This document shows positions 23,936 to 31,709 of a stretch of 42,713 bases of DNA, one piece after another. Both the position numbers and the translations under genes were made by a program. The stretch is from NCBI RefSeq assembly GCF_014905415.1, contig NZ_BNEO01000012.1:1-42713 (forward strand). The letters are read 5' to 3'. The number at the start of each line of letters is the position of its first letter. Within the stretch, counting starts at the first letter, position 1. Source of the DNA: Virgibacillus salexigens. GTDB lineage: Bacteria > Bacillota > Bacilli > Bacillales > Amphibacillaceae. Below the pieces are notes generated by a model. That model made no database searches and was not told where the DNA came from. It was given only the letters and a program-made list of their open reading frames with translations.

Positions 23936-25234
23936 TTATGAAAATATTGATTTAAAGGCTTTGTACTGGTTTTTCTTGTCTTTCAAATCAACTACCTCAT
24001 AATCATCTAATCCGTACCACATAGCTGAGAATGTATGCGGATCGATATTAAATTCATCATAAATTGTATTGCCTTGCTTACCTTTCTTATAGGTTAGGTT
24101 CCTAAGCTCTCTAATAGTGTTCGGGCATTTATCGGAACATACAATTCTTCTAAACCGTTTCATTTTCTTCACGTTTTCTAATCGAGTCGGTTTATATGCT
24201 CCTACAATGTTAATGCCACGTTTGTTAAGATAATAGATCGTCTTAGGCTCAGCAGAATCACCCTTCACTCTTTCCTTACTGATCCTAAACTCTTCTAAAT
24301 CCTCCGCTATTTCTGGATCGTCTTTATGCCGACTGTAATATTCCCAATAGATGTATAATGTTTTGTTCTTATCATCTACCGCCATACGCAATAAAGCGTT
24401 ATAGGAATCTTCAAACCCAAAGTCCATACCATTTCGATAAAGCGGCCTGTAGATAGCACCTATTTCTTTCATAACTTGATCATGTGGCATGGATTCGAAC
24501 TGTGGTAGTACCTTTGTTCCAGAAACACCAAAACGACCTTTACGGGCTACCCTGTAAAGATCTAGGTCATAAACTTTGGTTTTTTCTAATTCTTCTACAT
24601 AACTTGCAGGCAAGAATAAATTATCATCCGCAGTAGAATGGTGATAATACGTATCATCCACTACAATGGTACGTTTTTTATATAATTCTTCATCATCCAA
24701 AAAGATAACTTGGTCATCTTGTCCTTTGTTTTTGATGAAGAAATGCGAATATGTCCAGTTTCCTTCGTCTACAGGATTCGTAGAAAGAATCATATGCAAT
24801 TTCAATTTTGGATGTCTTAAACGACCAATTAACTCTTTGAAACCTGCGTATTTGATTTCAGAACATTCTTCTAACCAAATAATCGATACGTTATGAATGG
24901 ATTTTAATTTCTGCGGCTTGTCCATCCCTTTGAAAATAATCTTGCTTCCATTCGGAAACCGTATTTGCATCGGAGAGGTAACAGCCTTTACCTTATCATC
25001 AATTTCTAGATCAATTAGTAGTTCTTCAAATAAAGAAAAACAAGACTCTCGAATTGTTTCATATACTTCCCTAACAACTAGTGCTGTTCGCTTTTCCTCT
25101 AGTAACTTAAGAATGATTTTTAATGCAACATGATAACTTTTGCTGGATCCATAACCACCGACTAAGAATTGGAATTTCTGTTTCCAATCGAAAAGGAATC
25201 TCTCAAAGTGTGGATTTACCTCTTTTTCAATCAT
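23936..25234 (-). CDS. Terminase large subunit (PBSX XtmB-like)
   Basis: 432 residues. The ATPase has a variant Walker [11 protein letters not shown] (G26-H35) and Walker B WLEE (residues 120-123, preceded by the hydrophobic strand VSII). The coupling motif is ILSTNP (about 150-155). The nuclease half starts near [20 protein letters not shown] (about 270-290), with acidic Asp residues for two-metal cleavage. It packages DNA through the portal and cuts it. It overlaps the small subunit gene by 4 nt. PBSX-like terminases usually go with headful packaging, an inference here. Confidence 0.94.
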   Translation of the reverse strand: MIEKEVNPHFERFLFDWKQKFQFLVGGYGSSKSYHVALKIILKLLEEKRTALVVREVYETIRESCFSLFEELLIDLEIDDKVKAVTSPMQIRFPNGSKIIFKGMDKPQKLKSIHNVSIIWLEECSEIKYAGFKELIGRLRHPKLKLHMILSTNPVDEGNWTYSHFFIKNKGQDDQVIFLDDEELYKKRTIVVDDTYYHHSTADDNLFLPASYVEELEKTKVYDLDLYRVARKGRFGVSGTKVLPQFESMPHDQVMKEIGAIYRPLYRNGMDFGFEDSYNALLRMAVDDKNKTLYIYWEYYSRHKDDPEIAEDLEEFRISKERVKGDSAEPKTIYYLNKRGINIVGAYKPTRLENVKKMKRFRRIVCSDKCPNTIRELRNLTYKKGKQGNTIYDEFNIDPHTFSAMWYGLDDYEVVDLKDKKNQYKAFKSIFS

Positions 25235-25989
25235 GATGTATCACCTTTACGCTTGATCATGATTTCAATTGGCTTGTCTTTGTCATCGTTAGTAGAAATC
25301 TTTTCTATTTCAGCCTTGGTTTTATCGATGGTTGCTCTCATTTTTTCAACTTCCAGCAATCGATTATCCTCATAATCAGCCATTTCAATAAACTGTTTCA
25401 GCATACTTCGTAATTCACCCATAGCCCGACTTTGAGAATTTAAAAAATTCGCCTGTTTATCCCAAGCGAATTGCAACTCATATTCTTCTTCAATTGGAAC
25501 TTGCTTTACTTCCTCACCCATAGGAATGACTTCGTACTTTGATTTCTTTAATTCTTTCGTTAAATCGTTCTGATCGTTAACGAACATGATTTGCTGCGCT
25601 CTCATGATGGATGCAAACTGCATCTTAATATTCATCCATAAAATATCCAACGGAGAAATGCTCTCTATATTGTTTACTATATCCAGCGTTTCTTCTGGTA
25701 GGTATTTCGCAAATAATCCATGAGTGAGAGCATTGTTGTTGTTTTGTGGAGCGCCACCTTTATTGCCTAATGCGTTTTTATTACCAGGTTGACCACCTTT
25801 TTTTGTGTGCACACTTTTTTCTTTGGGTGCACCCTTATTTCGTTCCCAGCCATGTCTTCGTTTCCATGATTTCACCGTATTGATAGATACACCATGTTTC
25901 TCAGCAATCTCTTTATATTTCATGCCTTTAATATAATCTTTCTCGGCTAGTTTATGAGTTTCTGCCACTACATCATCACCCACCCCCAT
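25231..25989 (-). CDS. Terminase small subunit (PBSX XtmA-like)
   Basis: 252 residues. An N-terminal helix-turn-helix ([20 protein letters not shown] then [10 protein letters not shown], residues about 19-48) binds DNA. A Gly/Asn-rich linker ([20 protein letters not shown]) and the [15 protein letters not shown] motif typical of PBSX-type small terminases follow. A long helical oligomerisation region and an acidic end complete it. Recognises the packaging start site. Confidence 0.9.
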   Translation of the reverse strand: MGVGDDVVAETHKLAEKDYIKGMKYKEIAEKHGVSINTVKSWKRRHGWERNKGAPKEKSVHTKKGGQPGNKNALGNKGGAPQNNNNALTHGLFAKYLPEETLDIVNNIESISPLDILWMNIKMQFASIMRAQQIMFVNDQNDLTKELKKSKYEVIPMGEEVKQVPIEEEYELQFAWDKQANFLNSQSRAMGELRSMLKQFIEMADYEDNRLLEVEKMRATIDKTKAEIEKISTNDDKDKPIEIMIKRKGDTS

Positions 25990-26043
25990 ATGTATTCGAG
26001 TTGTTTTGTAAAAGAAAAAAGCACCTATCGAGGTGCATTAGAA

Positions 26044-26355
26044 TTATTGATTATTGAAGTGATCAGGATCCGGAAAATCTTCATACCCCGCATACATTGC
26101 ATATCCACTATAGTTTGAATACTTAGATCTGCTAGACCTCCTAATACGAGGATTGAATCTCGATTTCCTTCGATTCTTCTTGTTTGTTTTGGTTATTAAT
26201 CTCTTTTCATTTTTGATTTCACCTAGATAGTAACCATTACTGCCATATATCTCGTCACCATAAAACCTACCTACATGTATTCCGGTGTATGTGCGTAATT
26301 CGTCACCATCTCTGTAACCGAAATATTTACCTCTCCAAGTCCAAAACTTTTCCAT
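26044..26355 (-). CDS. 4-fold beta flower-type protein
   Basis: 103 residues. Four short repeats of the GxYxG/GxxxGxI type are visible in the first 65: KYFGYRDGDELRTYTGIHVG, RFYGDEIYGSNGYYLGEI. These match the pattern of four-bladed beta-flower proteins found in phages and Bacillota. The tail is very basic (KTNKKNRRKSRFNPRIRRSS) and then Tyr/Gly-rich and acidic. It sits between the cargo insertion and terS. Function unknown. Confidence 0.65.
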   Translation of the reverse strand: MEKFWTWRGKYFGYRDGDELRTYTGIHVGRFYGDEIYGSNGYYLGEIKNEKRLITKTNKKNRRKSRFNPRIRRSSRSKYSNYSGYAMYAGYEDFPDPDHFNNQ

Positions 26356-26495
26356 GTTTATCCCCTCCTTATCCCGTAATACGACAAAAAGGGACTATTT
26401 TCCTGTTTTTTATAAAATTTTGGTATTTTTGAAGGATTTACAAGTTTTTTGTTGAATATAATAAAAAGGATCTTATTACTATAAAATGGTAATAT
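26356..26495. other. Intergenic region at the left edge of the cargo insertion
   Basis: Very AT-rich, with no ORF. It includes the inverted repeat ATTAC-TATAAAAT-GGTAAT (26476-26494) just past the stop of the minus-strand cargo gene, then CTTTTTATTATATT on the minus strand, which may terminate it. It probably also holds the late promoter for terS, but no consensus pair is clear. Confidence 0.4.
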
Positions 26496-26672
26496 TTATG
26501 ATACTTCAAGGACTATAGTTTCGTCACTTCTTATAAGAACGTTTCCTACACAATAAAATTCATTCTCAATTTTAACAATGCTTCCAGTTGAAAGTGAATG
26601 TTTTTTTTCTATTAAATCTGAAAAAGAGAATTCACCTAAGAATGATGAATTGCTAAAGATTTGACATTTCAT
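26496..26672 (-). CDS. Small protein divergent from the split cargo gene
   Basis: 58 residues (MKCQIFSNSSFLGEFSFSDL...VLIRSDETIVLEVS), probably a small all-beta fold. ATG 26672 has AGGTGGTGG upstream. It is divergent from the plus-strand cargo gene, with 33 bp between the two start codons, so the two probably came in together and share a regulatory region. No family recognised. Confidence 0.6.
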   Translation of the reverse strand: MKCQIFSNSSFLGEFSFSDLIEKKHSLSTGSIVKIENEFYCVGNVLIRSDETIVLEVS

Positions 26673-26705
26673 AAACTTACCACCACCTTTGAAAGGAGCT
26701 TTATA

Positions 26706-27497
26706 ATGCCTATTTTAGAAAAGGATGTTTATCTAAAAGATTTATTGTTATTTTACCCTTACCTAAAGAAACAAGATGTAATAAGTAAATTACGTTTCAT
26801 GCATATATTTCCTGAATTCAGAGATGTATATTCAAAAATTAGAGAAAAAAACAAAAAAGATGATACATCACATATCATTGCTAAAGTACTTTCCTATGGT
26901 ATAGATAACAATATAGTTACAATTAACGAATTAGACGAACTGTTATTTCTATTGTTAGAAGATTCATTATTTAACTCTTATATATATAGGTTAGATCATA
27001 CTAATATAACACTAGATAATCAGGAGATTATAAATGAAATTTATCAATCTTGGGAACTACCTAGCGAAAAGAAAATTTTAAACAATGTAAACAAAACAAC
27101 AAATAGTCGTGCTTTCACAGTCTGTGGCTATAGAGAACAAAATAACAGACAAAATCATAGTGAACTTGAGTCTTTAAGATTACTATTATTAGACAAAGAA
27201 ACTGTGTTAATAAGCAACAAAGATGGAAGTACTAAAGAATCTGTCTACCCAACAATTGTTGAAATAGATTTCAAAAGAAATTTACTCCACATTAGACTTA
27301 AAGATGTTGATAATATTATAAATTCCGATGAAAATGTAAGAACAATGTCAGGCAGAGTTAATAATACTTTAAATTTTATAGATTCATTTAACCCACATAT
27401 TAATTATTCTAATTTCGAAGATTATAGAACGTCTCTTTACAAATTGGAAGAAAATCTTTTAAAAGAAAAACGTAATAAAAAGCTTATATTAAATTAG
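26706..27497 (+). CDS. Cargo protein of unknown function, N-terminal part (frame broken at an A-run)
   Basis: 263 residues from ATG 26706, chosen for its GAAAGGAGC site; an upstream TTG at 26661 lacks one. It is helical, rich in Asn/Lys/Leu, with AT-rich codon use unlike the surrounding phage genes. Translation ends at TAG 27495-27497, but the -1 frame is open from 27479 to 27979 and continues naturally (KAYIKLANFDQEIKEFAKKV). The original protein was probably about 430 residues. It lies on the strand opposite to the phage operons, typical of lysogen-expressed cargo. An anti-phage role is plausible from context only. Confidence 0.6.
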   Translation: MPILEKDVYLKDLLLFYPYLKKQDVISKLRFMHIFPEFRDVYSKIREKNKKDDTSHIIAKVLSYGIDNNIVTINELDELLFLLLEDSLFNSYIYRLDHTNITLDNQEIINEIYQSWELPSEKKILNNVNKTTNSRAFTVCGYREQNNRQNHSELESLRLLLLDKETVLISNKDGSTKESVYPTIVEIDFKRNLLHIRLKDVDNIINSDENVRTMSGRVNNTLNFIDSFNPHINYSNFEDYRTSLYKLEENLLKEKRNKKLILN

Positions 27498-27979
27498 CCA
27501 ACTTCGACCAGGAAATTAAAGAATTTGCTAAAAAAGTTGAAACAGCATTTAATCCTCCTACAGATATAGATATATCTACTGAAAGCTATATTTCAAATGC
27601 TGTTTTATCTGTAATTGCTACCACAATAAACGATAGTGATATCGGGGATGTCGTTGGGATAAGATTTAGAAATAATAAAGGTTCAGATAGCGAAAAAAAA
27701 TATGCTGAAATCACAATTACAGATAAAGGCTATAATTGTATCTCGACTAATAATCTTTATTGGATTAATTTACCAGTATTATTAAGTCGAAAAATGGTGG
27801 AATTCCTAAAGATAGCAAAAACCTTCGAATCTGGAGTAGTTGTAGCGAATCTAGAATTTTCACTGGATACTGCAAACATTCGTCTTTTACAAAGGTCCAG
27901 TTACGATAATGCTGAACACAAAAAACCTACACAAGAAAAGTACGATGATCTAATTAGCTATTTACAATATTTCTTATAA
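27479..27979 (+). pseudogene. C-terminal part of the split cargo gene
   Basis: 166 codons with no start codon or site at the 5' end: ANFDQEIKEFAKKVETAFNP, SNAVLSVIATTINDSDIGDV, LEFSLDTANIRLLQRSSYDN, ending ISYLQYFL. The frame joins the upstream ORF at AATAAAAAGC, where one extra A would restore a single gene. Codon use and composition match the N-terminal part. An internal ATG at 27794 would give only 61 residues and has no site. A terminator hairpin follows directly. Confidence 0.6.
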
Positions 27980-27983
27980 AAAT

Positions 27984-28004
27984 AAGGGAGTTTTAAACTC
28001 CCTT
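27984..28004 (+). terminator. Terminator of the cargo gene
   Basis: AAGGGAGTTTTAAACTCCCTT is a perfect palindrome 4 nt after the stop of the split cargo gene, ending in TTT. It works on either strand and may also insulate the phage late operon. Confidence 0.7.
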
Positions 28005-28097
28005 TACTATCCTAGTACAATATATCGTAAACGATGTACTTACTGACTCCAGGTAATCAGCAAGCATTAAAACAATTACATAACCGATATCTTTGAT
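27993..28097 (-). pseudogene. Possible truncated small membrane-protein gene with ATC in place of the start
   Basis: An excellent AAGGAGGTGTT site is followed by ATC (28095-28097), then KDIGYVIVLMLADYLESVST and a further 14 residues, ending inside the cargo terminator palindrome. It looks like a phage small hydrophobic gene cut at its 3' end by the cargo insertion, or one using an unusual start. No ATG, GTG or TTG is available at the right distance. Confidence 0.3.
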
Positions 28098-28170
28098 AAC
28101 ACCTCCTTATGATAGAGCGTGTTGATACCGTAAGGTATTTCTCGGGCTACTACCGAATATAGCAAGAGCA

Positions 28171-28731
28171 CTATATTACAGCCTCTTCATCCTCAATACG
28201 GGTTTGTACGACATTTGTACGACAAAGTTTTTTACTAATTTTTTCTTTAGCACGCTCAATGTACTTTTGAACCGTACTTCTGCCAATACCTAGTTCCTTT
28301 TTTATTTCTGAATATGATAACCCTTGTGCCATATGCAGCAAATAACATTGCCTTTCTCTATGAGATAAATCAACCAATATATTGACTAATGCTTCTTTTT
28401 GTTCCTCAGCAATTTCTTTTTGTTCTGGCTCAATCTCTAAAGATGGAAATAGATCCATATCTATCAAAGCTCTACGTTGGTAAGCAGAACGTTTATCAAT
28501 CCCTCTTAAATTACCAGGTCTGCGTCCTACCCTCATCCATTCAATTGATTCAGACATTTCGTTTATCATGCTGTTAATCTGTTTTCTGTCTTGCTTGTCC
28601 TCCAAAATCTCTGGATCCAATTCGCTCTTCATTGTCGTTAATCCCTTGCGCCCCACTTCGTACTCGTCTATCAATCTGTCTGCCCATAAGTCCATTCCAA
28701 CCGACCCCCACGTCAAATAATTGTTGTACAT
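28171..28731 (-). CDS. Late gene regulator, sigma-like (ArpU/Xpf-type)
   Basis: 186 residues from ATG 28731 (GGAG at 5 nt). The C-terminal part has a sigma-70 region 4-like helix-turn-helix: LSHRERQCYLLHMAQGLSYS then EIKKELGIGRSTVQKYIERA (residues about 122-161). The N-terminal half is helical (LIDEYEVGRKGLTTMKSELD). Such proteins activate the late operon, and it lies exactly between the early and late blocks (only the cargo intervenes). Its 5' region is overlapped out of frame by another coupled ORF. Confidence 0.82.
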   Translation of the reverse strand: MYNNYLTWGSVGMDLWADRLIDEYEVGRKGLTTMKSELDPEILEDKQDRKQINSMINEMSESIEWMRVGRRPGNLRGIDKRSAYQRRALIDMDLFPSLEIEPEQKEIAEEQKEALVNILVDLSHRERQCYLLHMAQGLSYSEIKKELGIGRSTVQKYIERAKEKISKKLCRTNVVQTRIEDEEAVI

Positions 28732-28807
28732 AATCGCTCCGTTTCACAGGAGATAAAGCGCCCACTCGTTTATCTTTTCTGTACTCGCTGATTTTCCATT
28801 GATACAT
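28574..28807 (-). CDS. Out-of-frame ORF overlapping the late regulator
   Basis: 77 residues from ATG 28807 (MYQWKISEYRKDKRVGALSP then VKRSDYVQQLFDVGVG...). The start overlaps the stop of the upstream membrane protein gene as TGATG, so reinitiation is likely. It shares 158 bp with the regulator gene in another frame. The first 35 residues look like ordinary protein and the Arg/Gly-rich remainder less so. It may serve mainly to couple translation into the regulator. Confidence 0.45.
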   Translation of the reverse strand: MYQWKISEYRKDKRVGALSPVKRSDYVQQLFDVGVGWNGLMGRQIDRRVRSGAQGINDNEERIGSRDFGGQARQKTD

Positions 28808-28959
28808 CACAGCCACACCAAACTAGCAAAAATTAGAGCCATAGCAATTGCGGTAATGAATGCCATATTCTCTTGCCTTTTCTTATCCGTTTCATAACAA
28901 GCAATGATCCACGAAAATAAAATAATGATTAATCCAATGATTTGAAATGCTAATACCAT
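28807..28959 (-). CDS. Small two-pass membrane protein
   Basis: 50 residues (MVLAFQIIGLIIILFSWIIA CYETDKKRQE then AFITAIAMALIFASLVWL). Two membrane helices flank a short charged loop. GGGAGG lies 9 nt before ATG 28959, and the stop overlaps the next ATG (TGATG). It lies upstream of the late regulator. Function unknown; similar tiny membrane proteins are common here in Bacillus phages. Confidence 0.55.
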   Translation of the reverse strand: MVLAFQIIGLIIILFSWIIACYETDKKRQENMAFITAIAMALIFASLVWL

Positions 28960-28977
28960 TCTCGATTCCTCCCTTAA

Positions 28978-29026
28978 AATAAAAAGGACACCAAACGGCA
29001 GCCTATTGCTGTCATTTAGTGCCCTC
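28978..29026 (-). terminator. Terminator after the abortive-infection gene pair
   Basis: GGGCACTAAATGACAGC pairs with GGCTGCCGTTTGGTGTCC around AATA, with a few internal mismatches, followed by TTTTTATTTT on the minus strand. It isolates the early operon plus Abi genes from the late-regulator unit. Confidence 0.75.
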
Positions 29027-29042
29027 CAGTTAGCTGGTAGAA

Positions 29043-29594
29043 CTAATCATATATAATTTTAATTTTTTGCTTCAATTCTGTTATCTTATCCAACTCTTGA
29101 CTAAATTTAGGTAAGTAATTATCATCAAATGGAATTGTATTATAATTACCATATTCATAATATATTAATAATTTAGCCTCAATTCCTCCTATTTCATTTT
29201 CTATACCTTCGATAAAGTCAAATATATCCCTTGGTATTAAGGAGTTTGGAATCTTATTGATATCATTTCTTACCCTTTCTACTAGAGTAAGATCAACTTT
29301 CTTATAGTTCATGTTTTTCTGTTTATTAGACCAATCTTTTTTTAATATAAACATACGTTCAATGAATATATCTAACATTCTATCAACCCTTCTATACTCT
29401 TTATAGAAGTCTTCATATAATTTTTTCTCTTCTTCTCTAACACTTCTTTTTAGTAACAAATAAGAGCCTAATGAACCTAGAGCAGCTCCAATAAGCGCTC
29501 CTAACATCGTTCCCCAAAACGGTAGCCAATCCTTGATAGTAAGACAATTCATTCCGTCACAGGACTCTACAATATTGACATCAATTGGTGCCAC
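29043..29594 (-). CDS. Single-pass membrane protein, partner of the putAbiC gene
   Basis: 183 residues from GTG 29594 with AGAGGTAGG upstream. A polar N-terminus (SCDGMNCLTIKDW) is followed by one Gly-zipper membrane helix (GTMLGALIGAALGSLGSYLL, residues about 29-48) and a long helical cytoplasmic domain (EEEKKLYEDFYKEYRRVDRM). It lies 22 nt after the putAbiC-type gene, with the same low-GC composition, and the terminator follows, so the two form a cargo pair inside the phage operon. No family recognised. Confidence 0.6.
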   Translation of the reverse strand: MAPIDVNIVESCDGMNCLTIKDWLPFWGTMLGALIGAALGSLGSYLLLKRSVREEEKKLYEDFYKEYRRVDRMLDIFIERMFILKKDWSNKQKNMNYKKVDLTLVERVRNDINKIPNSLIPRDIFDFIEGIENEIGGIEAKLLIYYEYGNYNTIPFDDNYLPKFSQELDKITELKQKIKIIYD

Positions 29595-29616
29595 GGTAAC
29601 CTACCTCTCTAAAATA

Positions 29617-30447
29617 TTAAATATTATTATTCAATTCTTCGTACTTCTTTTTATTTAAAACTGATAAAGTTTTGCCTTCTTTAATTAACTCATCTACATG
29701 TCCTTTAAAAAAATATGTTCCTTGTAATATGTCATGAAATTTTTTACTATAAGCTGAATAATTAATATTATAGAAAAGTAAGTTTAATTCAGCAGAAGAT
29801 AATTGAGCCCTAAATATTCCAAGGTATTCTCTCTTTTCATCTTTAGATAGATTACTATCACTAATAAATTTTACTATCCTATACATATGTCTAAAATAGT
29901 GTCCCAAAGAATCACCATTATCTGATTCAAAATCCTTAAATTTATTCTTAATATATTCTTCATCTTTGTAATTAGCTCTATATTTATTTAACTCTTCCTC
30001 ATTATAATTAACATGACTTGTTGTAAAAAAACCCTTTAGTAAGTTATTAATTTTTTTATCTAAGTCCTCCCACAGCAATTCTAACCCTTTTCTTGACTTA
30101 ATGCCCTCAAACTCTATTTTCTCTACAATATTAATATGAAGGTTTATCATGTTAAAAAAAGTATTTTCAAACTGTTGTTGGTTAATAACACTACGTGTAT
30201 TTACAAGTTCTTTTTTCTGGAGATTAAATGTTTTATACAATAAAATTAAACTCAGGAAAGTAAAAATGGGTACAGTAATACCTGATATCCAACCACTGAT
30301 TGATGCAAAATACCCAGCATATTTATCTACCTCATCAATACCATATTTAAGTGATGCCATCTCTGCAAAAATTTTAAGTAGCAACACCATTAGAGACGAT
30401 AAAAATATCCCTAGTAAAACATATATTAACATTCTATATTTCTTCAA
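29617..30447 (-). CDS. putAbiC-type phage abortive infection membrane protein
   Basis: 276 residues from TTG 30447, which overlaps the upstream stop (TTGA). Two membrane helices (about 6-27 and 47-71) are followed by the family signatures QQFENTFFNMINLHINIVEK (91-110), GHYFRHMYRIVKFI and YLGIFRAQLSSAELNLLFYN. These match the putative AbiC-like family found in many prophages. AbiC blocks lactococcal phage multiplication; the mechanism here is unknown. Composition is lower in GC than the flanking replication genes, so it looks like inserted cargo expressed from the early operon. Confidence 0.8.
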   Translation of the reverse strand: MKKYRMLIYVLLGIFLSSLMVLLLKIFAEMASLKYGIDEVDKYAGYFASISGWISGITVPIFTFLSLILLYKTFNLQKKELVNTRSVINQQQFENTFFNMINLHINIVEKIEFEGIKSRKGLELLWEDLDKKINNLLKGFFTTSHVNYNEEELNKYRANYKDEEYIKNKFKDFESDNGDSLGHYFRHMYRIVKFISDSNLSKDEKREYLGIFRAQLSSAELNLLFYNINYSAYSKKFHDILQGTYFFKGHVDELIKEGKTLSVLNKKKYEELNNNI

Positions 30448-30638
30448 AACTCTTCCCCCTCATCAAATTTGACCCTTTTAACCCTCCCTTGATGTGTTAT
30501 AACCTTTGTCTCACCATGTTCAGGTAAATACGTTATTTTCGCCTCTCCTTGACAATATACGACAACAAAAGGCTTATCCTCATTTTCTATATCGACATTG
30601 AGCTTTCCTTCTTTGAATGGAATGTTCTTTAATCTCAT
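30444..30638 (-). CDS. XtrA/YqaO-like small phage protein (DUF3954-type)
   Basis: 64 residues: MRLKNIPFKEGKLNVDIENE then DKPFVVVYCQGEAKITYLPE-HGETKVITHQGRVKRVKFDEGE, a compact beta protein. The pattern VVVYxxGxAKITxLPxHGET is that of XtrA of PBSX and YqaO of the skin element, which lie near the phage regulator genes. Function unknown. Its stop overlaps the putAbiC start. Confidence 0.75.
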   Translation of the reverse strand: MRLKNIPFKEGKLNVDIENEDKPFVVVYCQGEAKITYLPEHGETKVITHQGRVKRVKFDEGEEF

Positions 30639-30754
30639 ATGTTTCGCCCCCCACTCGATATTTTTAATTTAAAGCCAATCTGAGCGTTTATATTATTAAA
30701 ATGAATAAAATCTACTAATCTAGTAATTAAACTCCCAGAATCGGCAGATATGTT

Positions 30755-31126
30755 TTAATTTGCTATATTTCCATAAGAAACCAATTCATATATTTCAATC
30801 TCGGTCCGTTGTTGTTCTTTTTCGCAAGGAATAACTCTTGATCCCATTTCTTTAATCTGGCTATCATCCTTGTACACGATCTTATTGAGAGCATCTGTCA
30901 CGCCTTTAAATAGGTTGTCGATGTCAGCCCTGTTTCCATGTATATAATGTGTTAGCCTAACACCTACATGCCCCTCAATCGGTTTTCCTTTCATATGCTG
31001 CTTAGCAATCCATCCAACTTGCCTTTTATAGACCAGATAACGCTGTGCGTACTTATTTTTATACATGCTCTTTTGAGTCATTCTGACAGCTGGTACTGGC
31101 TTACCTGGTATGGTAAATTGAATCAT
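30755..31126 (-). CDS. RusA-family Holliday junction resolvase
   Basis: 123 residues. Core motifs are IPGKPVPAVRMTQ, the acidic HGNRADIDNLFKGVTDALN (D68, D70, D78) and YKDDSQI (D87/D88), which form the metal site of RusA endonucleases. Resolves four-way junctions during phage recombination and clears DNA before packaging. A short 1-nt gap separates it from the upstream gene, so the two are coupled. Confidence 0.9.
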   Translation of the reverse strand: MIQFTIPGKPVPAVRMTQKSMYKNKYAQRYLVYKRQVGWIAKQHMKGKPIEGHVGVRLTHYIHGNRADIDNLFKGVTDALNKIVYKDDSQIKEMGSRVIPCEKEQQRTEIEIYELVSYGNIAN

Positions 31127-31127
31127 T

Positions 31128-31385
31128 TTATCCCCCCTTCATCCGATAAGCAAACGGACGTTTAATCTTGCCTTTTCGTGATTGATGGAATAAAGCAAGA
31201 AACACTTCGTCTGGATGCCTTCGAATCTTAAAAGCTATCTGCTCTACGTCCTTGCCATTGTTCCATTGCTTAGTAATTTCCTTGATTTGATGCTTAGGAA
31301 AAGCAAGTTCTAAATCTTCCAGCACAAATTCATAACCGCCTGTTTCTGGAAGAATAGGTACATTTGATAAGCTTGCTGTATTCAT
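31128..31385 (-). CDS. Conserved small phage protein, early operon
   Basis: 85 residues (GGYEFVLEDLELAFPKHQIK; EITKQWNNGKDVEQIAFKIR-RHPDEVFLALFHQSRKGKI). The second half reads like a helix-turn-helix (KDVEQIAFKIRRHPDEVFLA), so DNA binding is possible. Frequently seen next to rusA in Bacillus phages. ATG 31385 overlaps the preceding stop. Confidence 0.6.
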   Translation of the reverse strand: MNTASLSNVPILPETGGYEFVLEDLELAFPKHQIKEITKQWNNGKDVEQIAFKIRRHPDEVFLALFHQSRKGKIKRPFAYRMKGG

Positions 31386-31543
31386 GCCGACTCCCTCATT
31401 GATTGCTCCAATCTAGCTTTTAACCGTTCTAAGTCGCTATCATCCCGAACAAAGTCACAATGGCTGTCTGGGCATGGTCTAAATTCTAAAAAGTAGCCGT
31501 TATCTATACTTAGACCGCCTGTTCCGTTGCAGGTTTTACACAT
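31382..31543 (-). CDS. Small zinc-finger-like protein
   Basis: 53 residues (MCKTCNGTGGLSIDNGYFLE FRPCPDSHCD...). C-x2-C-x-G-T-G-G at the N-terminus followed by C-P-x3-H-C is a compact zinc-binding pattern similar to the DnaJ-type CxxCxGxG knuckle. AAAGGAGG lies 9 nt before ATG 31543. Its start overlaps the end of the previous gene, and its TGA overlaps the next ATG (ATGA). Possibly a DNA- or protein-binding accessory of the replication genes. Confidence 0.65.
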   Translation of the reverse strand: MCKTCNGTGGLSIDNGYFLEFRPCPDSHCDFVRDDSDLERLKARLEQSMRESA

Positions 31544-31707
31544 GAATTATCCTCCTTTAAATAGTCATATATCGTTAATTGATTCTTTTCATACTCATCC
31601 GCAACAGCTTTCAAATGTTTTTTATAACAAACAGGACCATAACCACGTTCAATGCTCTTTTTATCTTTTAGCTTTCTTCTACAAGTGGCACATTCAGTGT
31701 GATTCAA
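31510..31707 (-). CDS. Small zinc-binding protein (DUF6011-like)
   Basis: 65 residues: ECATCRRKLKDKKSIERGYG-PVCYKKH contains C-x2-C plus GYGPVC, a pattern repeatedly found in small phage and actinobacterial zinc-ribbon proteins. The remainder is helical. It follows the DnaC-like loader gene by 2 nt and overlaps the next small zinc protein gene by 34 nt in another frame. Role unknown. Confidence 0.7.
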   Translation of the reverse strand: MNHTECATCRRKLKDKKSIERGYGPVCYKKHLKAVADEYEKNQLTIYDYLKEDNSCVKPATEQAV

Positions 31708-31709
31708 GA

